This document shows, piece by piece, positions 1-4,753 of a stretch of DNA of 5,652 nt. Below the pieces are notes generated by a model. The model was given only the letters and a program-made list of their open reading frames with translations, had not been told where the DNA came from and made no database searches. How positions within the stretch are numbered: position 1 is the stretch's first letter; every line of letters begins with the position of its first letter. A program made the translations under genes and the position numbers. The stretch comes from DATJPD01 sp036394195 (GTDB taxonomy: Bacteria; Pseudomonadota; Alphaproteobacteria; CACIAM-22H2). The stretch is from positions 1-5,652 of the forward strand of contig DASWFO010000271.1 in NCBI GenBank assembly GCA_036394195.1. Direction: 5' to 3'.

Positions 1-449
1 CCGCCCGTGGCGAACATCCAGCCATAGCCGCCGTCGGGGTTGCACAGGATCTCCCACCAGTTGTCGTCGAGGTCGCTGAAATAGAAGCTGTAGGTGCCGT
101 GGTGGTCGGCCGGGCGCGTGAGCTTGCCGATGCCCCACTGCTCCTTCTCCGCCTTCGCGATCTCGTAGCAGCGGTCGACGTCCTGGCGCGTCTCGACGTC
201 GAGACCGTTGTGGTTGCGCCGCGGCATCGGCTCCTTGCGCGGGTTGAGCACCACCGCATATGTGTGCTCGCCGCCGAGCCGGATCATCAGCGAGATTTTG
301 CTGGTCTGCACCACCTGGAGCCCGAGGAAGTCCTCGTAGAACCGGCGGGTCCGGTCCAGGTCCTTGGATTCCAACGTGCCGTGCGACAGGAATTTCAGCT
401 TGAGCCGCGGCTCCTTCTGGGCCGGGCGCTCGATCATCGTCTCGCTCAT
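1..449 (-). CDS. VOC family protein (glyoxalase / extradiol dioxygenase-like), C-terminus outside window
   Basis: The gene reads leftward from ATG 447-449 and is still open at base 1, so 149 codons are visible and the C-terminus is missing. A good ribosome-binding site (GGAGGGAG, about 457-464) sits 7 nt before the ATG. The fold is recognisable from an N-terminal beta strand with SHGTLESKDLDRTRRFYEDFLGL (residues 22-44), the NHNGLDVET segment (79-87) and the closing YSFYFSDLDDNWWEIL (120-135). H23, H80 and E133 occupy the places of the His-His-Glu metal ligands of the vicinal oxygen chelate family, so a metal-dependent enzyme is likely: a ring-cleaving dioxygenase, lyase or glyoxalase-like protein. 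The substrate cannot be told from sequence. The protein is probably cytoplasmic, with no signal peptide. It is divergent from the molybdenum hydroxylase gene, which suggests but does not prove a shared catabolic role. Family assignment is confident; function is not. Confidence 0.85.
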   Translation of the reverse strand, partial: MSETMIERPAQKEPRLKLKFLSHGTLESKDLDRTRRFYEDFLGLQVVQTSKISLMIRLGGEHTYAVVLNPRKEPMPRRNHNGLDVETRQDVDRCYEIAKAEKEQWGIGKLTRPADHHGTYSFYFSDLDDNWWEILCNPDGGYGWMFATG

Positions 450-562
450 GTGGCGTCTCCCTCCACGCCCATTGTAGCAACCTCGCGCAAACGCCGTCGA
501 GCGTTGCATGTGGGCGCCCCGGACCGTAAGACTGGTGGCAGCCGAAGAACGCAGGGGTCACC
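450..562. promoter_or_regulatory. Divergent intergenic region between VOC gene and molybdenum hydroxylase gene
   Basis: This 113-bp gap separates two divergent start codons and must hold the 5' signals of both genes unless they are read from further away. It contains a short inverted repeat, AACGC (490-494) and GCGTT (501-505) around a 6-bp spacer, which is a conceivable operator half-site pair but could easily be chance in GC-rich DNA. On the plus strand only a weak promoter match is seen (TTGCAT 504-509, 17-bp spacer, TAAGAC 527-532). The ribosome-binding site of the rightward gene is AGGGG at 553-557, 5 nt before the ATG. No regulator gene is adjacent in the visible sequence. Confidence 0.45.
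471..500 (-). promoter_or_regulatory. Candidate sigma-70-type promoter for the VOC gene
   Basis: On the minus strand, TCGACG (495-500, four of six matches to TTGACA) and TACAAT (471-476, five of six matches to TATAAT) are separated by 18 bp. Transcription would begin near 464, giving a leader of only about 15 nt that starts at the ribosome-binding site. The -10 match is good but the spacing and very short leader make this tentative. It overlaps the AACGC/GCGTT inverted repeat, so a bound regulator there would block it. Confidence 0.3.
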
Positions 563-2878
563 ATGAGTGCACGTTTCAAGGGCCGTCGCGAGGATGCGCG
601 TCTTCTCACCGGTCAGGGGCGGTACACCGCGGACTGGAACCTTCCGGACCAGCTCTACGGCGTGTTCCTGCGTTCGGACCATGCGCATGCCGAGATCGCG
701 GCACTGAATGTCGAGGCGGCGCGCCGCGCCCCCGGCGTGGTGGCGGTGTTCACCGGGGCCGACACGGGCAAGGCGGGATTCAAATCGCCGCCGTCGCTGG
801 TGAAGTATCCGGGCAAGGGCGGCATGGCGATCAAGATCCCGCACCGCGAGGTGCTCGCCGAGCGGCGGGTTCGCTTCGTCGGCCAGGAGATCGCCCTGGT
901 CGTCGCGACCAGTGCGGCCGCGGCGCAGGACGCTGCCGAGGCGATCGAGGTCGAGTATCGCGACCTGCCGGTGATCGTCGATGCCGATGCGGCGTTGGCC
1001 GGGGCGGCGCCGCAGCTCCACGCCGACATCCCAGGCAATCTCTCGTTCGATTACGAGTACGGCGACGCGGCGAAAGCCGAGGCGGCGATCGCCGGGGCGG
1101 CGCATGTGACGCGGCTCACCCTGGATGCGGTGCGCATCGTCGGCAATCCGATGGAGCCGAAGGCGTGCATTGCCGCCTACGACAAGACGACCGAAACCTA
1201 CGACGTCCACGCGCCGACGCAGGGCATGTCGATCATTCTGGGCGGCCTCACCGGGATGACCGGCATCGCCGAGGACAGGATCCGCGTGCATGCGCTGGAC
1301 GTCGGCGGCGGCTTCGGCATCCGCGGCGACGCCTACCCCGAATACTGCGCCCTGATGCTTGCCGCGAAACAGCTCGGCCGGCCGGTGAAATGGGTCGGCT
1401 CGCGCGCCGAGACGTTCATGAGCGATTTCCACGGCCGCGCCGCCAAGCTCAGGGGCGAGCTGGCGCTCGACCGCGACGGCAATTTCCTCGCCGTCCGCGT
1501 GCAATGGATCGTCAACGCCGGCGCCTATCTGTCGGTCCCCGGACCGTTCATCAACACGATGGCGCCGGCCTTGCACGCCGTGAACGCCTATCGCATCCCG
1601 ACGGTCTACGGCCTGCACCGGTTGGCCCTCACCAACACGACGCCGACCACGGCCTATCGCGGCGCCGGCCGGCCGAACGTGACCTACCTGCTGGAGCGGC
1701 TGGTCGACGAGGCGGCGCGCGAGCTGGGCATCGACCGCGTCGACCTTCGGCGGCGCAATCTCATTCCCAAGGAGGCCTTTCCCTACAAGACGCCGACCAT
1801 CGCCACCTACGACAGCGGCGACCCGCCGGGCCTGCTCGAGAAAGCCGTGCGGGAATCCGACTGGGCGGGCTTCGCGGCGCGGCGCGCCGAGGCGCAGCGG
1901 CGGGGCCGGCTGCGCGGCATTGGCCTCGGCATGTTCATCGAGCCGTCGGGCGGCGGCGGTGCGCCCAAGGAAGAAGTGGCGATCAAGTTCGGCGATTCAG
2001 GAAACCCGGTGATCTACGCGCTGGCCGGGCCGTCCGGGCAGGGACACGAGACGGTGTTTCCGGAGATCGTGGCCGAGGTGCTCGGCCTCGATGCCGAGAC
2101 CATCACCATGCGCTGCAGCGATCCGCTCGGGCCCAAGCTGATCGGCGAGGGGACGATCGGCTCGCGCTCGATCATGTCGCATGGCGGCGCCATGGTGGTG
2201 GCGGCGCGCGAGGTGATCCGCAAGGGCCTGGAGCTGGCGGCCAAGCATCTCGAAGTCGCGGCGAGCGACCTCAAATACGAGAACGGGCGCTACCGCGTTC
2301 CCGGAACCGACCTCTCGATCGGTCTCGACGAGCTGGCGCGCAAGAGTGCCAAGGACTCCAGAGACGGCGTCCATCCGCTGGACACCCTGGGCGAGATTCC
2401 GCTGCCGCGGTCGTTTCCCGGCGGCTGCCATGTCGCCGAGGTCGAGATCGATCCCGAGACCGGCGTCATCGAGATCGCCCGCTTCACCGCCGTTGATGAT
2501 TGCGGGCGGATCATCAACCACGCGCTGGTCGAGGGTCAGGTCCATGGCGGCATCGCCCAAGGCATCGGCCAGGTCGTGGGCGAGCACGCGATCTATGACG
2601 AGGCGACGGGTCAGCTCCTGACCGCGAGCTTCATGGACTACAGCATGCCGCGCGCCGACGGGCTGCCGAGCTACCGGCTCCACGATCACCCGGTGCTGTC
2701 GCCGACCAATCCGCTGGGCGCCAAGGGCGCCGGCGAATCCGGCACCACCGGGGCGGTGCCGACGCTGGCCAATGCGGTGATCGACGCGCTGCGCCCGCTC
2801 GGGCTGCATCACCTCGATTTCCCCTACACGCCGGACCGGGTGTGGACCGCGATCAAGAAGGCGCGTGAGCAAACTTAG
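563..2878 (+). CDS. Molybdopterin-binding large subunit of a xanthine dehydrogenase / CoxL-family molybdenum hydroxylase (form II CoxL-like)
   Basis: The 771-residue product has the usual length for the molybdenum-cofactor subunit of CO dehydrogenase / aldehyde / xanthine oxidoreductases. The N-terminal hammerhead domain spans roughly residues 10-135, and the cofactor-binding domains follow. Visible motifs are APTQGM (217-222, with the cofactor-contacting Gln at 220), DVGGGFGIRGD (246-256), the active-site loop AYRGAGR (364-370), GQGHET (492-497) and KGAGESG (721-727), where E725 matches the catalytic glutamate. In this family AYXCSFR marks true (form I) CO dehydrogenases, whereas AYRGAGR marks form II proteins of mostly unknown substrate. 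There is therefore no active-site Cys, and CO oxidation is unlikely; hydroxylation of an aldehyde or N-heterocycle is more plausible. The start is supported by AGGGG 5 nt upstream. The enzyme normally needs a 2Fe-2S and an FAD subunit, and neither is encoded in this window. The protein has no signal peptide, so it is probably cytoplasmic. Confidence 0.93.
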   Translation: MSARFKGRREDARLLTGQGRYTADWNLPDQLYGVFLRSDHAHAEIAALNVEAARRAPGVVAVFTGADTGKAGFKSPPSLVKYPGKGGMAIKIPHREVLAERRVRFVGQEIALVVATSAAAAQDAAEAIEVEYRDLPVIVDADAALAGAAPQLHADIPGNLSFDYEYGDAAKAEAAIAGAAHVTRLTLDAVRIVGNPMEPKACIAAYDKTTETYDVHAPTQGMSIILGGLTGMTGIAEDRIRVHALDVGGGFGIRGDAYPEYCALMLAAKQLGRPVKWVGSRAETFMSDFHGRAAKLRGELALDRDGNFLAVRVQWIVNAGAYLSVPGPFINTMAPALHAVNAYRIPTVYGLHRLALTNTTPTTAYRGAGRPNVTYLLERLVDEAARELGIDRVDLRRRNLIPKEAFPYKTPTIATYDSGDPPGLLEKAVRESDWAGFAARRAEAQRRGRLRGIGLGMFIEPSGGGGAPKEEVAIKFGDSGNPVIYALAGPSGQGHETVFPEIVAEVLGLDAETITMRCSDPLGPKLIGEGTIGSRSIMSHGGAMVVAAREVIRKGLELAAKHLEVAASDLKYENGRYRVPGTDLSIGLDELARKSAKDSRDGVHPLDTLGEIPLPRSFPGGCHVAEVEIDPETGVIEIARFTAVDDCGRIINHALVEGQVHGGIAQGIGQVVGEHAIYDEATGQLLTASFMDYSMPRADGLPSYRLHDHPVLSPTNPLGAKGAGESGTTGAVPTLANAVIDALRPLGLHHLDFPYTPDRVWTAIKKAREQT

Positions 2879-2883
2879 ACTGA

Positions 2884-2981
2884 TCGTCATGCCCCGGCTT
2901 GTCCGGCTTGTCTGGGGCATCCATCAGTGGCGGCTTAAACATGGATGCCCCGCATGAAGCGCATGAAGCGGGGCATGACGA
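2884..2981. repeat. Large imperfect inverted repeat between convergent genes, REP-like; possible bidirectional terminator
   Basis: Two 41-nt arms (2884-2924 and 2941-2981) flank a 16-nt spacer. The outer 13 bp (TCGTCATGCCCCG against CGGGGCATGACGA) and the inner 11 bp (GGGGCATCCAT against ATGGATGCCCC) pair perfectly, while the roughly 17 nt between them largely do not. Each arm can also fold alone, because ATGCCCC and GGGGCAT occur in both (2889-2895/2914-2920 and 2945-2951/2970-2976). The left arm holds CGGCTTGTC twice (2895-2912), and the right arm holds CGCATGAAG twice (2951-2968). The element starts 5 bp after the stop of the rightward gene and ends 18 bp before the stop of the leftward DUF3175 gene. 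It could terminate both transcripts, although there is no clear U-tract. From memory it resembles dispersed palindromic repeats of Alphaproteobacteria; the copy number in this genome is unknown. Confidence 0.85.
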
Positions 2982-2999
2982 ATTATGAATAACGCGGTC

Positions 3000-3347
3000 T
3001 TACGCCCGGCCGAATTCCTTGCGCAGCTCGGCTTTCGCCTTTTGCAGGCGCTGCTTCTGCGATGCCGGCAGGTTGCGGCCGGCGCGGTTGATGTAGAAGT
3101 TCAGCATCGACATCGCCGACTGATAGGGCGTGCCCTTGCGGCGCTTGCTGCGATTGGCCGAGCGCTTGAGCGAGCGGGCGATGCTCTGCGGGCTGCCGCG
3201 CGTGAACACACGGCTCTCGAGATCCATCGCGTCGCTGTGCTCGGTCACATTGGCCGACCAGCGGCGTTTCGACGCGGGACGTCGCCGCGCCGAAGTGCTG
3301 CGCGTTCGCCGCGCCGTGCCGGACGCCGTCTTGCGCTTTGCGGACAT
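3000..3347 (-). CDS. DUF3175 domain-containing protein with basic N-terminal tail
   Basis: The 115-residue product matches what I know of the DUF3175 family, small proteins of unknown function in Alphaproteobacteria. The family core runs from RWSANVTEHSDAMDLE (29-44) through VFTRGSPQSIARSLKRSA (47-64) and SAMSMLNFYINRAGRNLP (77-94) to a Lys/Arg-rich C-terminal helix ending in EFGRA. Residues 1-29 form a Ser/Ala/Thr-rich tail with 12 Lys/Arg and no acidic residue, similar to histone H1-like or Ku-tail segments, so nucleic acid binding is a reasonable inference but not shown. There is no signal peptide or membrane segment. The start is fixed by GGAGG at 3353-3357, 5 nt before the ATG. It lies 27 nt downstream of the small membrane protein gene on the same strand and is probably co-transcribed with it. 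Confidence 0.85.
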   Translation of the reverse strand: MSAKRKTASGTARRTRSTSARRRPASKRRWSANVTEHSDAMDLESRVFTRGSPQSIARSLKRSANRSKRRKGTPYQSAMSMLNFYINRAGRNLPASQKQRLQKAKAELRKEFGRA

Positions 3348-3369
3348 TGGTACCTCCAGAGCTGGGGAA

Positions 3370-3383
3370 GGCCGCTAGCGGCC
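3370..3383. repeat. 14-bp perfect palindrome overlapping a stop codon
   Basis: GGCCGCTAGCGGCC is a perfect palindrome spanning the TAG stop (3375-3377) of the small membrane protein gene. It ends 12 nt before the ribosome-binding site of the DUF3175 gene in the direction of transcription. In RNA it can form only a short GC stem with a tight loop. It might be a protein-binding site or an RNA-processing feature, or it may be fortuitous. Confidence 0.45.
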
Positions 3384-3611
3384 GAGATCGTCCCGGCCGC
3401 TGCGGTTGCTGTAGAACACAAGCCCCATCAGGCCGACGGCGAGACCCACCGTGAGCACGATGCCGAGGATGAGCGCGATGGTCGCCGAGGTATCGAGGCC
3501 CAGCGAGCCGAAGCCGAGTACGATCCACGCTCCCGCGATCAGCAGGATGATGGCGCCGAGCGAGGCGGTCGCGACGGTCCAGGAGTGAGACCAGGACTGA
3601 CGGAGCTTCAT
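3375..3611 (-). CDS. Small two-transmembrane hypothetical membrane protein
   Basis: The 78-residue protein has two strongly hydrophobic segments, about residues 13-35 and 43-67, joined by a short FGSLGLDTSAT loop. K2 and R4 precede the first segment and R70, R73 and R78 follow the second, so by the positive-inside rule both ends should be cytoplasmic, giving an inner-membrane hairpin. I do not recognise a named family. The start is constrained: an in-frame TAG (3618-3620) lies two codons before ATG 3609-3611, there is no other ATG, GTG or TTG before the first membrane segment, and the next Met is residue 62. The only purine-rich ribosome-binding sequence, GCGGAGG, touches the ATG with no spacer and can pair with CCTCCGC upstream. 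It lies 47 nt downstream of the receptor gene and 27 nt upstream of the DUF3175 gene, so it is probably in an operon with at least the latter. Confidence 0.75.
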   Translation of the reverse strand: MKLRQSWSHSWTVATASLGAIILLIAGAWIVLGFGSLGLDTSATIALILGIVLTVGLAVGLMGLVFYSNRSGRDDLGR

Positions 3612-3634
3612 CCTCCGCTACTTAGGTGCGGAGG
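3612..3634 (-). promoter_or_regulatory. Hairpin sequestering the ribosome-binding site of the small membrane protein gene
   Basis: Read on the minus strand, CCTCCGC (3634-3628) and GCGGAGG (3618-3612) form a perfect 7-bp, mostly G-C stem around a 9-nt loop that can add two further pairs (AC with GT) past a bulge. The 3' arm is the complete ribosome-binding sequence and is followed immediately by the start codon, so a folded transcript would hide it. The same inverted repeat read on the plus strand is followed, after CGCGG, by only four T residues, so it is a poor terminator. Confidence 0.55.
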
Positions 3635-3658
3635 CGCGGTTTTGAAGCCCTCAGGCGA

Positions 3659-4627
3659 TCATTCGACCTTGGCGCCCGAGGACTTGACCACCTTGGCCCA
3701 TTTCTCGGTCTCCGACTTCATGATCTCGCCGAACTGCGCCGGTGTGCCGCCCATCGGCGTCCCGCCGAGGTCGGCGAGGCGCGCCTTGACCTTGGGATCG
3801 GCGAGGCCGGCATTGATCTCGCGGTTGATGATGGCGATGACCTCCGCGGGCGTGCCCTTGGGTGCGCCCATCCCGAACCAGGCGCTGGCTTCGTAGCCCG
3901 GCACGGTCTCGGCGACGGTGGGCACGTCGGGCAGGGCGGGCGAGCGGGTGGCGGTGGTCACCGCCAGCGCCCTCAGGTTTCCGGATCTGATGTGCTCGAT
4001 GGACGACGGAAGGTTGTCGAAGATCACCTGCACCTGGTTGCCCATGAGGTCGGTCAGCGCCGGGGCAGCGCCCTTATAGGGCACATGCGTCATCTCGATG
4101 CCGGTCATCGATTTGAAGAGCTCGCCCGACAGGTGCACGGACGTGCCGCTGCCGCTGGACGCCATGTGCACCTTCCCCGGGTTCGCCTTCACATAGGCGA
4201 TGAACTCGGCGACGGTCTTGACCGGCACCTGCGGGTTGATCTCCATGACATTCGGCACGCGGGTGATGCCGCCCACCGGCGCGATGTCGGTCAGGAAATT
4301 GAACGGCAGCTTCTCGTAGAGGGTGGTGTTGATGCCGTTGGCGGGATTGACCAGCAGCACCGTGTAGCCGTCCGGCGGCGCCTTGGCCACCATGTCGGTT
4401 GCGATGTTGTTGCCGGCACCCGGCTTGTTCTCGATCAGGAACTGCTGGCCGAGCCGCTCGCTCAGCCATTGGCCCATGATGCGGGCCAGGATGTCGGTCG
4501 TGCCGCCGGCCGGGTAGCCGACGACCCAGCGCACCGGGTGGGTCGGATAGTTCTCCGCGACGGCGCTGAACCCCGTCAACGAGACAAGGCCGGCCACCGC
4601 CAGCGCGACTAGACGCAAGACAAACAT
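3659..4627 (-). CDS. Tripartite tricarboxylate transporter substrate-binding protein (Bug / TctC family)
   Basis: The 322-residue product is a typical Bug-family periplasmic receptor in length and motifs. A signal peptide is visible: a short positive start (R5), a hydrophobic stretch at about 6-20, and a likely cleavage after AVA (A24|E25). The mature protein opens with YPTHPVRWVVGYPAGGTTD (27-45), followed by NKPGAGNNIA (67-76), PDGYTVLL (85-92), the ASSGSGTSVHLSGELF region (156-171) and HVPYKGAAPAL (181-191), all hallmarks of the family. Such proteins bind small carboxylates (citrate, other dicarboxylates, aromatic or amino acids) and deliver them to TctA/TctB membrane partners; the ligand cannot be deduced here. 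No TctA or TctB gene is nearby, which is common because these receptors are often solitary and expanded in Alpha- and Betaproteobacteria. The ribosome-binding site GGGAGG (4638-4643) is 10 nt from ATG, a slightly long spacing. Confidence 0.93.
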   Translation of the reverse strand: MFVLRLVALAVAGLVSLTGFSAVAENYPTHPVRWVVGYPAGGTTDILARIMGQWLSERLGQQFLIENKPGAGNNIATDMVAKAPPDGYTVLLVNPANGINTTLYEKLPFNFLTDIAPVGGITRVPNVMEINPQVPVKTVAEFIAYVKANPGKVHMASSGSGTSVHLSGELFKSMTGIEMTHVPYKGAAPALTDLMGNQVQVIFDNLPSSIEHIRSGNLRALAVTTATRSPALPDVPTVAETVPGYEASAWFGMGAPKGTPAEVIAIINREINAGLADPKVKARLADLGGTPMGGTPAQFGEIMKSETEKWAKVVKSSGAKVE

Positions 4628-4652
4628 CGTGAGGACGCCTCCCTATGCTCGA

Positions 4653-4683
4653 CGGGAGCGGCCGATGGGTCGGTCCGCTCCCG
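4653..4683 (-). promoter_or_regulatory. Strong hairpin in the leader of the Bug receptor gene
   Basis: CGGGAGCGG (4653-4661) pairs with CCGCTCCCG (4675-4683), and inside that stem CCGA (4662-4665) pairs with TCGG (4670-4673) around a TGGG tetraloop, with one bulged T at 4674. This makes 13 bp in all. On the minus strand it lies 71 nt past the kinase stop and 9 nt before the receptor's ribosome-binding site. There is no U-tract on either side, so it does not look like a classical intrinsic terminator. It may protect the 5' end of the receptor mRNA or mark the kinase 3' end. Confidence 0.6.
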
Positions 4684-4693
4684 GTTCCAAGGG

Positions 4694-4723
4694 AGAATAG
4701 ATCGGCCCGATGCGGTTTGTCAC
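4694..4723 (-). promoter_or_regulatory. Candidate sigma-70-type promoter for the Bug receptor gene
   Basis: On the minus strand, GTGACA (4718-4723, five of six matches to TTGACA) and TATTCT (4694-4699, four of six matches to TATAAT) are 18 bp apart. Initiation would fall near 4687, placing the 13-bp hairpin at the extreme 5' end of a leader of about 60 nt. This would let the receptor gene, and perhaps the two small genes after it, be transcribed independently of the kinase. Confidence 0.4.
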
Positions 4724-4738
4724 CCGCGACGGCGATGG

Positions 4739-4752
4739 CGACGCCGGCGTCG
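4739..4752. repeat. 14-bp perfect palindrome just after the histidine kinase stop
   Basis: CGACGCCGGCGTCG is perfectly self-complementary and begins 1 nt beyond the kinase stop codon (4754-4756) in the direction of transcription. No T-tract follows. It may contribute to 3'-end formation or bind a dimeric protein; a chance palindrome in GC-rich DNA is also possible. Confidence 0.4.
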
Positions 4753-4753
4753 G

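Noticed and set aside
446..1618. Long minus-strand open frame (390 codons) opposite the molybdenum hydroxylase gene
   Set aside because: It is rich in Arg, His, Gly and Asp with no recognisable domain, as expected for the antisense of a high-GC gene. The plus-strand gene shows full family motifs, and this frame also runs back over the divergent intergenic region and the VOC start.
508..2496. Plus-strand open frame of 662 codons in another frame of the molybdenum hydroxylase gene
   Set aside because: Its composition is almost entirely Arg, Gly, Ala and Pro with no motif, typical of a frame-shifted shadow of GC-rich coding sequence.
563..2878. Aerobic CO dehydrogenase (coxL) as the gene name
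   Set aside because: The active-site loop is AYRGAGR rather than AYXCSFR, and coxM and coxS are absent from the neighbourhood, so the symbol would overstate the function.
1997..2920. Minus-strand open frame (307 codons) under the 3' part of the molybdenum hydroxylase gene
   Set aside because: It is low-complexity antisense sequence that starts inside the inverted repeat and has no family similarity that I can see.
2884..2981. CRISPR array or insertion sequence in the convergent intergenic gap
   Set aside because: There are only two 9-bp unit pairs with no spacers, no transposase and no clear target-site duplication. A palindromic repeat element explains it better.
2985..3896. Plus-strand open frame of 303 codons running across the two small minus-strand genes
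   Set aside because: It crosses two genes and their intergenic gaps, lacks recognisable motifs, and is contradicted by the DUF3175 match, the ribosome-binding site and the membrane segments on the minus strand.
3626..4612. Plus-strand open frame of 328 codons opposite the Bug receptor gene
   Set aside because: It is Gly/Arg/His/Asp-rich antisense sequence with no domain. The minus-strand frame has a signal peptide and all Bug hallmarks.
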